Below are positions 10,387 to 19,324 of a stretch of 64,000 nucleotides of DNA, one piece after another. The DNA is from Micromonospora olivasterospora (GTDB taxonomy: Bacteria > Actinomycetota > Actinomycetes > Mycobacteriales > Micromonosporaceae). Both the position numbers and the translations under genes were made by a program. The number at the start of each line of letters is the position of its first letter. The stretch's first letter is position 1. Below the pieces are notes generated by a model. It searched no databases and was not told where the DNA came from. It saw only the letters and a program-made list of their open reading frames with translations. Location of the stretch: the NCBI RefSeq assembly GCF_007830265.1, contig NZ_VLKE01000001.1, positions 434,001 through 498,000 on the forward strand. The letters run 5' to 3'.

Positions 10387-13023
10387 GTGGCCACCATCGA
10401 TGATGCCGTGAGCACGGGTCCGCGGGCTTCTCGCCGACGTTCCCGCCTGCGCGGCGGCCTGGTCACGATCGGTACGGTCGCCGCGCTGCTGGCCGCGATG
10501 GGGCTCACCGTCCTCGGGCTGGGCTCGGCCGACAACGCGGTGGCCAACTACGACGCCAGCAGCTGGCTGTGGAGCGCGGCGCGCAGCGAGATGTCCCGGG
10601 TCAACGGCGTGACGGCGCGGGTCGACACCCGGGTGGAGGTCCCCGGCGCCCGGCGGCACCCGATGCAGGTCGTGCAGACCGACCGGCTGCTGATCCTGCG
10701 GGACCTCAACACCGGGCAGGTCAGCTCGCTGGATTTGGCCACCCTCCAGATCACCGCGACCACCCGCACGACCCCGGGGCTGGGCGTGAACGTGGCGTTG
10801 CACGAGGACGCGGCGTTCGTGGTGGACGCGGTGCAGGGCATCGTCCGGCAGCTCGACCCGCGTTCGCTGGTCCCGATCGGCGAGCCGGTGCGCTACCCGC
10901 CGGGCATCACCGGCGGCTCGTTCGACGGCGAGGGGCGGCTGTGGATCGCCGTCCCGGCCGAGGGCACGGTCTCGGCGGTCACGGCGGCGGAGCTGCCGGC
11001 CGAGCCCGGGTCGGCCGCGCCGGCCGGCGGGGGCCTCAGCCCGAAGAAGATCGAGTCGTACGACGTGACGGCGCCCAGCCACGAGCTGGTGGTCTCCACC
11101 CTGGACAACGGCGTCGCGGTGCTGGACCGCACCGCCGGGGAGCTGGTGCGGGTGCGGCGCGGCGAGGTCGCCCGTACCCCGCTGCGGATGACCGGCCCGG
11201 GTGCCCTGCCGGCGCGGACCAGCGGCCCTCGGGTGCCGGTGACGGTGCCCGGCGAGCGGAAGGTGCTCGTGGTCGGCGACGGCGGCGAGGAGCGGCAGTT
11301 CACCGTCCCGGGCCGGGGCGACGGGCTCAGCCCGGCGGTGGCCTGGGCGGGCCGCTACTACGTCGCCGACGAGACCACCGGCACCGTCTACTCCTTCGAC
11401 TCCGGCGGCCAGCTCGTCGACACGATCGGCGGAAAGGGCTGGGCCGGGCCGCTGGAGCTGGAGGTGCGGGAGAACCACCTGTTCATCAACGCGCCGGACT
11501 CGGCGACCGCCCGCGTGGTCGACGACGAGCACCAGGTGCGCGACGTCGACAAGTACGCCAACGACGTGCTCGGCGGCGACCCGCCGCCGGTGCCCCCGCC
11601 GCCGCCTCCGCCGAAGAAGCCGAAGGTGGGCAAGCCGGGCGCGCCGCGCAGCGTCACCGCCTCGGCCGGCGACGCGCAGGCGCGGGTTGGCTGGCAGCCC
11701 GCGGCGGCGAACGGCGCCGACATCGTCCGGTACGTGGTGGAGGGCGGTGGTCAGCGCCTCGAGGTGGGCGCCAACCAGCGGTCGGTGGAGGTCACGGGCC
11801 TGACCAACGGCGAGACGTACCGGTTCTCGGTGCACGCGGTCAACGCCAAGGGCGACGGACCGGCGCGTACCAGCAACCCGGTCACCCCGACGGCGGAGGT
11901 GCCGGACCCGCCGGCCAGCGTCACCGCCGAGGCCCGGCCGGACGGCACGGTCCTGGTGAGGTGGCCGGCCGCGAACGGGCAGGGCAACACGATCGCGAAG
12001 TACGCCGTGACCGCCACCTCGGCCGGCGCGAACGCTCCGGCCGGTGAGTCGACGAAGACGGAGCTGGTGGTCCCGGCGGGCGAGCTGGAGTACGGCAACC
12101 AGTACGCGTTCACGGTGGTGTCGGTCAACGACCGGGGCGCCGGTTCGGTGGCGTCCCCGGTGAGCAACTCGGTCGTGCCGTTCGCCCCGCCGGGTCAGCC
12201 GGTCGGCCTGCGGGCGACGACCGTGGCCGACCAGCCGGGCACGGTGGCGGTGCAGTGGTCGCCGGCGGCGCCCAACGGTCGGCCGGTGACGAAGTACCTG
12301 GTGGAGGCGGGTGGCAGGACCAGCGAGGTGACCGACACCCGGGCCACCGTCGGCGGGCTCGGCGACGGGCAGAACGTCACGGTCAAGGTCCGGGCGGTCA
12401 ACGAGGCCGGGCCGGGCCCGGAGGCCACCGACACGGCGCGGACGGTGGCGCAGCCCCGGATCACGGTCACCGGCTCCTCGGCGACGGCCACCTCGGTCAC
12501 GGTCACCTTCACCGTGGACGCCGGGGGCGGGAAGCCGGCGTGCACGGTCAGCGTGCCGGGCCAGGCGCCGGTCGCCGCGGCCGACTGCGCCCGCGCCACG
12601 GTGTCGGACCTGACGCCGGGGACCGCGTACACGGTCACGGTGACGGTGCGCAACGCCGCCGGCCAGGGCATGGCGACCCGGGCGCAGAGCACCGACGCGC
12701 TCTACGGGATCGCCACCTGCAACAACGGGCCCTCGGGCGACCAGCGGACGTACTGCGACGCCGAGGTCGACGGCCGCAACGGCAACGAGGTCTTCAGGGT
12801 CACCCGGCAGGACAACAACCAGCAGGTCGGCTGGGCGAGGCCGGATACCCGGCTGAAGGCGTACTGCAAGAAGCAGGGCGCCAACGTCAACTCCTGGATC
12901 TACAACAACCAGAAGCAGAGCACCTGGTGGGTGCAGGTCGAGTTCAGCGGCAGGAACTACATCCCGTGGGCCTGGCTCAACCTGGAGGGCGGCGACAACA
13001 TCAACGTCCTGCCCACCTGCTGA
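10387..13023 (+). CDS. Secreted or membrane-anchored fibronectin type III domain protein
   Basis: About 878 residues from GTG 10387, chosen because GGGGAGG lies 10 nt upstream. A cytoplasmic basic tail leads into a transmembrane or signal helix (about residues 24-47, GLVTIGTVAALLAAMGLTVL). Residues 50-400 look like a beta-propeller with repeated D-L-x-T-G-x-x-S and V-L-D-R-T-A-G-E-L units. A Pro/Lys hinge follows (PPPVPPPPPPPKKPK). Three Fn3 modules come next (typical G-L-T-N-G-E-T-Y-R-F-S-V-H-A-V-N and W-x-P-A-x-x-N-G), plus a fourth diverged one. The C-terminal 100-residue domain is Cys-containing and Trp/Asn-rich (SWIYNNQKQSTWWVQV, ending NVLPTC) and resembles an SH3-like module. It directly precedes moxR with 30 nt between and is likely in one operon with it. 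The role is probably cell-surface adhesion or wall organisation; this is inferred. Confidence 0.82.
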   Translation: MATIDDAVSTGPRASRRRSRLRGGLVTIGTVAALLAAMGLTVLGLGSADNAVANYDASSWLWSAARSEMSRVNGVTARVDTRVEVPGARRHPMQVVQTDRLLILRDLNTGQVSSLDLATLQITATTRTTPGLGVNVALHEDAAFVVDAVQGIVRQLDPRSLVPIGEPVRYPPGITGGSFDGEGRLWIAVPAEGTVSAVTAAELPAEPGSAAPAGGGLSPKKIESYDVTAPSHELVVSTLDNGVAVLDRTAGELVRVRRGEVARTPLRMTGPGALPARTSGPRVPVTVPGERKVLVVGDGGEERQFTVPGRGDGLSPAVAWAGRYYVADETTGTVYSFDSGGQLVDTIGGKGWAGPLELEVRENHLFINAPDSATARVVDDEHQVRDVDKYANDVLGGDPPPVPPPPPPPKKPKVGKPGAPRSVTASAGDAQARVGWQPAAANGADIVRYVVEGGGQRLEVGANQRSVEVTGLTNGETYRFSVHAVNAKGDGPARTSNPVTPTAEVPDPPASVTAEARPDGTVLVRWPAANGQGNTIAKYAVTATSAGANAPAGESTKTELVVPAGELEYGNQYAFTVVSVNDRGAGSVASPVSNSVVPFAPPGQPVGLRATTVADQPGTVAVQWSPAAPNGRPVTKYLVEAGGRTSEVTDTRATVGGLGDGQNVTVKVRAVNEAGPGPEATDTARTVAQPRITVTGSSATATSVTVTFTVDAGGGKPACTVSVPGQAPVAAADCARATVSDLTPGTAYTVTVTVRNAAGQGMATRAQSTDALYGIATCNNGPSGDQRTYCDAEVDGRNGNEVFRVTRQDNNQQVGWARPDTRLKAYCKKQGANVNSWIYNNQKQSTWWVQVEFSGRNYIPWAWLNLEGGDNINVLPTC

Positions 13024-13053
13024 CCACGCGCCACCCAGGCAAGGAGCACCGCC

Positions 13054-14046
13054 GTGAACACCCGTGAACCGCTCACCCAGCCGGAGGTGCAGGGCTTCGC
13101 CGCCCTGGCCGCCCGGCTGGCCGAGAACGTCAACTCGGTGGTGCTCGGCAAGCCGCAGGTGGTCCGGTTGGCGCTGACCGCGCTGTTCGCGCAGGGGCAC
13201 GTCCTGCTGGAGGACGTGCCCGGGGTCGGCAAGACCACCCTCGCCCGGGCGATCGCCGCGACCGTCAAGGGCCAGTGGCGGCGCATCCAGTTCACCCCGG
13301 ACCTGCTCCCCTCCGACGTGTCCGGGGTGACGATCTTCAACCAGGCCACCCGCGGTTTCGAGTTCCACCCGGGGCCGGTGTTCGCCAACATCGTCATCGC
13401 CGACGAGATCAACCGGGCGTCGCCGAAGACCCAGTCGGCGCTGCTGGAGGTGATGGAGGAGCGCACCGTCACCGTCGACGGGGTCCGCCACCCGGTGCCG
13501 CAGCCGTTCCTGGTGGTGGCGACGCAGAACCCGGTGGAGATGGATGGCACGTACCGGCTGCCGGAGGCGCAGCTGGACCGGTTCCTGGTGAAGCTGTCCG
13601 TCGGCTACCCGGACGAGGCGGTCGAGGTGGAGGTGCTGCGCGGGGCGACGGTCCGCTCCCCCGAGGCGCTGCCCCCCGTCACCGACACCGCCACCGTCGG
13701 GGAGATGGTGCAGATGGCCCGCCGGGTGCACATCGCCGAGCCGCTGTACGCGTACGCGGTGCGGCTGGCCGCGGCGACCCGCGGCCACCCGCAGGTGCGG
13801 GTGGGGGTGAGCCCCCGCGGGGTGATCGCGCTGACCCGGGCGGCGTGCGCGTACGCGCTGATCGACGGGCGGGGCTGGATCATGCCGGAGGACCTCAAGG
13901 TCCTCGCCGAGCCGGTGTTCGCCCACCGGTTGCTGCTCAGCCCCGACGCGCAGGTGCGCGGGGTGACCGCCGCGGAGGTGCTGCGCCAGGCGGTCGCCTC
14001 GGTGCCGGTGCCGCTGCCGTCGGGTCAGCTCGCCCCGGCCCGCTGA
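13054..14046 (+). CDS. MoxR-family AAA+ ATPase
   Basis: A 330-residue ATPase. The Walker A (EDVPGVGKTTLAR, about residues 52-64), Walker B/DEINR box (IVIADEINRASPKTQSALLE, about 113-132), sensor 1 (VVATQNPVE, about 154) and arginine-containing sensor 2 region (VSPRGVIAL, about 251) are all present. MoxR proteins act as chaperone-like ATPases that activate or assemble partner proteins, usually alongside a DUF58 protein. GTG 13054 follows AAGGAG by 8 nt. It lies between the Fn3 gene and the DUF58 gene on the same strand with very short gaps, which is the classical moxR, DUF58, transglutaminase arrangement. The substrates are not evident, but the envelope proteins of the same cluster are natural candidates. 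Confidence 0.95.
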   Translation: MNTREPLTQPEVQGFAALAARLAENVNSVVLGKPQVVRLALTALFAQGHVLLEDVPGVGKTTLARAIAATVKGQWRRIQFTPDLLPSDVSGVTIFNQATRGFEFHPGPVFANIVIADEINRASPKTQSALLEVMEERTVTVDGVRHPVPQPFLVVATQNPVEMDGTYRLPEAQLDRFLVKLSVGYPDEAVEVEVLRGATVRSPEALPPVTDTATVGEMVQMARRVHIAEPLYAYAVRLAAATRGHPQVRVGVSPRGVIALTRAACAYALIDGRGWIMPEDLKVLAEPVFAHRLLLSPDAQVRGVTAAEVLRQAVASVPVPLPSGQLAPAR

Positions 14047-14063
14047 CGGCCGGCCGCAGGGAC

Positions 14064-15290
14064 GTGGGGATCACCGCCCGGGGCGCCGGGCTGCTCGTGG
14101 CCGCCGTGGTGCTGCTCGGCGCCGGTTTCCGGTTCGCGTACCCGGAGCTGACCCTGCTCGGGGTGGCCGCCGCCGGCGCGGTCGGATACGCCCTGCTGGT
14201 GGCGTCGTGGCGGCCCCGGCTTCAGGTGCGCCGGCACGCCGACCCGGACCGGGTGTCGCGGGGCGAGCCGGCCCGGATGGTGCTGACGGTGCGCAACACC
14301 GGGCGGCTGCGGGCGGCGAACCTGCTGGCCGAGGACCGCTGCGGCGAGCGCACCGTGCCGGTGCCGGTGCTGCGGCTGCGTCCCGGCCGGGACGTCACCG
14401 TGGCCTACGACGTGCCGACCGACCGGCGGGGCGTGGTGCGGGTGGGTCCGCTGCGGGTGACACGGCGGGACCCGCTGGGGCTGGTGGCGCTGGCCCGCGC
14501 GTACCCGGGGACGGTGCCGGTGTGGGTGCACCCGCGCGTGCACCCGTTGACGGCGGTGCCGACGGGCGCGGGGCGAAGCCTCGACGGCCGCGTCGACGGG
14601 GTGCCGCACGGGTCGATCACGTTCGACTCGCTGCGCGAGTACGTGGTCGGCGACGAGCTGCGCCGGGTGCACTGGCGCACCAGCGCCCGGGTCGGCGAGC
14701 TGATGGTGCGGGAGAACGTGGACACCAGCCTGCCCCGGATCGTGGTGCTGCTGGACAACCGGGCCGCCGCCCACCGCGATCCGGAGTCGTTCGAGTCGGC
14801 CTGCGAGGCGGCGGCGTCGGTGCTGGTGGCGGCGCTGCGCGCCGACCTGCCGGTGGTGCTGCTGCTGGTCGCGCCCGAACGCCCGACGGGCGACGGCGGG
14901 CCGGCGCCGGTCGGTGCGCCCGGCCGGCGGCGGTGGGTCCCCGCCCGCCGGGCGGCGGCCCGGGCGGCGGCCGTCGAGGAGTCCGCCGGTCCGCTGGACC
15001 GGCTCGCCGCGGTACGCCTCGACGGCGATGACGCGGCGGAGGCGCTGCGCGGCGCGACGAGGCGGCTGCGGCAGGAGCGCCTCGGCGACACCCTGGTCTT
15101 CCTCACCGGCCCGGACGGCCGGGGCGACCTGGGGCACGTCGGCGCGCTGCGCGGGGCGTACCCGTCAGTGGTGGTCGGGGTGTTCGGGGCGGCGGATCCG
15201 ACGCCGGCGGCCGCGACCGGGATGGTGGTCGTCGACGCGGCCGACGGGGCCGGGTTCGCGGCCGGGTGGGACGGGGTGCGCCGGTGGTGA
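14064..15290 (+). CDS. DUF58 domain-containing membrane protein
   Basis: A 408-residue partner of the MoxR ATPase. Two hydrophobic segments at the N-terminus (about residues 7-25 and 27-45, GAGLLVAAVVLLGAGF) anchor it. A beta-rich region with V-L-T-V-R-N-T-G-R-L-R-A-A-N follows. The DUF58 core has the signature GSITFDSLREYVVGDELRRV, then HWRTSARVGELMVRE, and a vWA-like PRIVVLLDNR. GTG 14064 starts 17 nt after the moxR stop with only a poor RBS (AGGGAC), so translational coupling is likely. The stop overlaps the start of the transglutaminase-like gene. Function is known only as a MoxR-associated module. Confidence 0.9.
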   Translation: MGITARGAGLLVAAVVLLGAGFRFAYPELTLLGVAAAGAVGYALLVASWRPRLQVRRHADPDRVSRGEPARMVLTVRNTGRLRAANLLAEDRCGERTVPVPVLRLRPGRDVTVAYDVPTDRRGVVRVGPLRVTRRDPLGLVALARAYPGTVPVWVHPRVHPLTAVPTGAGRSLDGRVDGVPHGSITFDSLREYVVGDELRRVHWRTSARVGELMVRENVDTSLPRIVVLLDNRAAAHRDPESFESACEAAASVLVAALRADLPVVLLLVAPERPTGDGGPAPVGAPGRRRWVPARRAAARAAAVEESAGPLDRLAAVRLDGDDAAEALRGATRRLRQERLGDTLVFLTGPDGRGDLGHVGALRGAYPSVVVGVFGAADPTPAAATGMVVVDAADGAGFAAGWDGVRRW

Positions 15291-17643
15291 GGGTGCTCGG
15301 GGCGGCGCGGGCGGCGGTGGCGCCGCTGACGCTGGCGACGCTGGTCGCGCTGACCGGGGTGGTGCTCGGCCGGGTGTACGCGGACGGGCTGCTGACCGGG
15401 CTGGTGGCTGGCGCCGGGGCCGGCGCGGTGCTGGTCAGCGTGGCCGCCCGGCGGCTGCCGTCGTGGCTGGTCGCGCCGCTGTCGGTGGCTGCCCTGGCCG
15501 GCTGGACGGCGTGGTCGCTGCGGGTGTCCGCGGACGCGGCCGGGCTGGCGGCCCCGCTGGTCGACGTCGCGGCGGACGCGGCCCGCAACGGCATCCCCCG
15601 GCTGCTGACCGCGATGATCCCCGTCGAGCCTGCTCCGGACACGGTGCTGGTGCCGCTGGTCGCCGCGTGGCTGGCCGGCCTGGCCGGCGCCGAGGTCGGG
15701 CTGCGGGCCGGCCGGCTGTTGCTGGGCTACCTGCCGCCCGCGCTGCTCTACGCCGGGGCGCTGTACGTGGTCGGGCCGAACGCGGACCCGGCGATCTGGC
15801 CGACGGTGGCGTTCGCGGCGGTCGCCGCCGTGGGCCTGGCCGTGCCGGCCGGGCGGGCGGCGCCGCCGGGTGCGGACCCGACCGCCGGACTCCCGCCCGG
15901 GGTGCGGGCGGCGGTGCGGGTACGGCTGGCCGCCACGACGGCGGCCGGGTTGGCGGTGGTGGTCGGGCTGGCCGCCCTGCTCGGCCCGGCGGTGGCCGGC
16001 CGGGTGGAGGGCCGGCCGGTGGACCCGCGCCGGTACGTGGAGCCGCCGCAGGTGGAGTCGCTGGACGAGAACCCGCTGATCCGGATCTCCGGCTGGGCCC
16101 TGAACCCGGAACAGAAGCTGCTGGAGGTGAGCACGCGACGCGACAACTCCCCGGCTTCGGCCGCACCGGCGGGCGGAGGGCCGGAAGTCGACGAGGCGCG
16201 GGACGGCGGGGGCGCACCGGGCCGGGCGGCGCCGATCAGGCTCGCCGTGCTCAGCGACTACGACGGGGTGACGTGGCGGGTCGGGGCGACGTACCGCAAC
16301 GCCGGGCGGATCCTGCCGGAGACCCCGACCGCGCCGGGGTCGACGGTCGAGACGGTCCGGCAGGAGATCACCGTGGCCGACCTGACCGGGCGGCTGCTGC
16401 CCGCCGTGGCCACCCCGCGGGAGGTCAGCGGCGCCCGCGTCGCGTACGACCCGCAGACCGGGACGCTGATCCGGCCGGAGGGGCTGACGCCGGGGCTGCG
16501 GTACACGGTCACCTCGGCGGCGGAGCGGCCCGACAGCAACCTGCTCGCCACGGCGGACGTACCGGCCGGGGACGCGGTGGCGCGGGTGCTGCGGGTGGCC
16601 GACGGGGCGCCGGACCCGCTGCGCCGGCTCGCCGCCCAGCTCGCCGAGGACAACAGCGCCCGTACGCCCGGGCGGCGACGATCGAGCAGTTCCTCGCCGA
16701 GCACTACCGGATGGTGGCGGACGCGCCCAGCGGGCACGCGTACCCGAACCTGGAGTTCTTCCTGTTCGGCCCGCGCAGCGGCGGCGGCCAGCGGGGCACC
16801 TCCGAGCAGTTCGCGGCGGCGTTCGCGGTGCTCGGCCGGCTGGCCGGGCTGCCCACCCGGGTCGTCGTCGGGTTCTCCTCCCCCGGCGACGGGCCGGTGC
16901 GCGCGGCGGACGCGTTCGCCTGGCCGGAGGTGCTGTTCTCCGGGGTCGGCTGGGTGCCGTTCGACCCGCTGCCCCGCCCCGACGAGCAGCCGCGCCCGGT
17001 CGAGGAGGACTTCCGCCCGGCGCCGGACGAACCGCCGCCGTCGGAGGCGCCCGAGCCCACCCCGGGGCCGGCGGAGTCCGCGCCGCCGGTGGCCGCGCCT
17101 GGCGGGCCGGCCGAGCCCGCCGGGGTGTCGACGCCGGTGCTGGTGGGCGGCGGCGCGGGCGGCCTGGTGCTGCTCGTCGGGGCGGCGCTGGCGGTGCTCG
17201 TGGCGCTGCGGCGGTCCCGGTCGCGGGTCCGGCTGTTCGCCGGCGACCCCGCGCAGCGGATCTCGGGCGCCTGGCGGGAGGTGACCGACGCGCTGCGGCT
17301 GGCCGGACGCCCGGCCGGCGGGGACCTGGCCGCCACCGAGGTCGCCGCCCGCGCCCACGCCGCCCTGGCCGAGGCCCGCGCCGGCACCTCACCGCCGGGC
17401 CCCGGCATGCCGGAGGTCGACGTGGCCGAGCTGGCGGGGCTGCTGAACCAGCAGGCGTTCGCCCCCGGCGCCACCACCGCCGAACAGGCCGAGCGGGCGG
17501 CCGCCGTGGCCGCCGCCTACACGGCCGCCCTGCGCGCGGCCCGTCCCTGGTGGCGCCGGCTGCTGTGGTCGGTGCACCCCGGCCCGCTGCGCTGGCCGAC
17601 GGCGGTGAGCAGCCCCGCCGCCGAGCAGGTGTGCAGCAGGTAG
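15284..17643 (+). CDS. TgpA-like membrane transglutaminase-fold protein, catalytic Cys and His apparently replaced (apparent -1 frameshift near 16660)
   Basis: About 786 codons once one base is restored. There are six or so N-terminal membrane helices (about residues 8-225), then an extracellular region, a transglutaminase-like core, a Pro/Glu-rich linker, a further membrane helix (LVLLVGAALAVLVALRR) and a cytoplasmic DUF4129-like tail (ISGAWREVTDALRLAGRP). Frame 2 carries the protein to N-S-A at about 16658; frame 1 continues with YARAATIEQFLAEHY. Adding a C to the CCC at 16659-16661 joins them. In the core the usual nucleophile motif G-x-C-E-x-F-A reads RGTSEQFAAAF (Cys to Ser), and the catalytic His motif reads ADAFAWPEV (no His). 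GTG 15284 overlaps the DUF58 stop. The last 13 or so residues read antisense over the SDR remnant, so the native C-terminus may be altered. Confidence 0.78.
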
Positions 17644-18035
17644 CCCTGGCCCCGGGCGAGCATCCCGGGCAGCACCGCCCGGGCGGACTGGACGTGGGCC
17701 AGCACGTTGACCCGCCACGCCCGGTCCCAGTCGGCGGCCGGGGCGTCCAGGCCCGCCCCGGTGGCCACCCCGGCGTTGGCGCAGAACAGGTCGATCCGGC
17801 CGTACCGCCGCTCGGTGTCGGCCACCAGGTCGCGGACCTGCTCCTCGGCGGTGACGTCGACCTGGGCGGCGCGGGCGACCGGGCCGACCTCGTCGGCGAC
17901 GGCGCGCGCCCCGGCCGGGTCGAGGTCGGCCACCACGACCGCCGCCGCGCCCTCGGCGGCGAACCGCCGGGTCAGCGCGGCGCCGATGCCGCCGGCCCCG
18001 CCGGTGAACACCGCCACCCGGTCGGTGAGGTTCAT
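17517..18035 (-). pseudogene. Short-chain dehydrogenase/reductase, 3'-truncated remnant
   Basis: ATG 18035 (RBS GGAG 9-12 nt upstream) opens a good SDR N-terminal half: MNLTDRVAVFTGGAGGIGAA carries the T-G-G-x-x-G-I-G dinucleotide motif, then VVVADLD, VDVTAEE and the structural LFCANAGVA. Homology stops at SAAGLLTA (about 17608), just before the catalytic Tyr-x-x-x-Lys. Beyond that point the frame only reads backwards through the end of the transglutaminase gene until 17517. The family is normally about 250 residues and only about 140 are recognisable. The two convergent genes appear fused at a deletion junction near 17605. It is not expected to be an active enzyme. Confidence 0.75.
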
Positions 18036-18181
18036 CGTCGGCTCCTCTCCGCTCGGCCGCCCGGCGAGGACCGTCAGGCCGGGCCCAGCCGGGCGATCAG
18101 GAAGGCCGCCACCGTCATACCCCAACGGTTCGTCACCGGTCGATCCTTCCGCTGTCCCGGCGCCCCGGCAAGATCCCGCGG

Positions 18182-18805
18182 GTGTTCGTCTTCGCGCTCA
18201 CCCGCATCGTGGCCCGCTCGTTCGAGGACCTGGCCATCGAGGGCCAGATCTCGGGCTGGTCCCCGGTCACCGGCACGGGCAAGACGCTGCTGGTCATGCT
18301 GGCGCTGTGGTCGGTGTGGCAGGGCACGGCCTGGACGACGAGCCGGTACGACCCGTACAACGTGTGGCTGCAGAGCATCGTGATGATCGCGCTGGGCTCG
18401 ACGATGGTGCTGGGGGTGGCCGTGCCCCGCGCGTTCACCTCCCTCGGGTTGGCGTTCGCCGTGGGGTACGTGGTGGCCCAGGTGAGCCGGCCGTTGATCC
18501 TGCTGCTGGCACTGGGCCGGCAGCGGCTCCGAGGGCTCAAACAGCGGATGTTGATCGTTCTCAGCGCCACGGCGGTGCTGTGGCTGGCCGGCGCGCTGCT
18601 GACCACCAACGTCCGGATCGTGCTCTGGCTGGCGGCGCTGACGATCGAGTACCTGGCCGGCCGGTTCGGCTGGCCGGTGCCCCTGCTCGGCCGATCGGCG
18701 GTGAACAGGTGGCAGCTCGGCGGCGCGCACCTGATGCTGCTGGCGGTGGCGGACGCCCGCCGGGCCTGGGGCCGCCCGCCGGAGCGGGCCAGACCGCCGT
18801 TCTGA
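18182..18805 (+). pseudogene. Low-temperature-requirement (LtrA)-like membrane protein, truncated
   Basis: A 207-codon open frame matching the first half of LtrA proteins: VFVFALTRIV, then LALWSVWQGTAWTTSRYDP, then the long hydrophobic helices VLGVAVPRAFTSLG and ATAVLWLAGALL, ending in RFGWPVPLLGRS. The family normally begins with an E-L-F-F-D-L motif immediately before V-F-V-F-A-L and runs to about 370-400 residues. Here that motif is replaced by unrelated sequence upstream of GTG 18182, and everything after the sixth or so helix is missing. The last 30 residues are not LtrA-like. It is called a remnant because both ends are lost, although the frame is open. Confidence 0.7.
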
Positions 18806-18844
18806 CCACTGCCGCCGCGCCCGCGCCTGCTCTGGCCTCCTCGG

Positions 18845-19256
18845 GTGACCTTCTCGATCGTGGGCCGCTCGGCGGACGGCCGGCAGCACGGCGTGGCCGT
18901 GGCCAGCAAGTTCCTCGCCGTCGGCGCGCTGGTGCCGGCCGCCGCGGCGGACGACGCCGCCCGCACCGACGCCGTCCGTCTCGCCGGCGAGGTGGCTCGG
19001 GGCGCTGGCCACCCAGGCCCACGCCAACCTCGCCTATCGGGAGCAGGGGCTGGCGCTGCCGCGCACCGGGGTCGCCGCCGCGGACGTGGTCCCGGGGCTG
19101 CTGGCCCACGCCGGCCACCCCGTCGGCGCGGCCGGGCTGGACGACGCGCTGGCCTCGTGGGCCGGGGTGAAGAACCTGGAGGAACGCCTGGTTTCCGGCC
19201 GGATCGACCCGATCGTCCTGGCGCACCTGCGCCGCGCCGCCCCGCCGCGGGACTGA
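18845..19256 (+). pseudogene. DUF1028 family protein, internally deleted and frameshifted
   Basis: GTG 18845 begins a convincing DUF1028 N-terminus (MTFSIVGRSADGRQHGVAVA, then SKFLAVGALVPAA). After an unrelated 18-residue stretch the conserved continuation ALATQAHANLAYREQGLAL appears in a different frame, and it then jumps straight to the family's C-terminal piece (LDDALASWAGVKNLEERLV, stop at 19254). DUF1028 proteins are about 220-330 residues; here about 137 codons remain, with the central region gone. The gene is therefore broken by at least one frame change and one deletion. Confidence 0.75.
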
Positions 19257-19268
19257 ACGCCGACGCCG

Positions 19269-19298
19269 TTGATCCAGACCGGGTCGCCACCGTAGATT
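19269..19298 (+). promoter_or_regulatory. Putative sigma-70-type promoter of mtnA
   Basis: TTGATC (19269-19274) and TAGATT (19293-19298) are spaced by 18 nt. The predicted start near 19305 leaves a short leader carrying GAGGGG before the ATG at 19325. This is an inference from consensus only. Confidence 0.45.
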
Positions 19299-19324
19299 GT
19301 GGACCCGCGGACTGAGGGGTGCAG

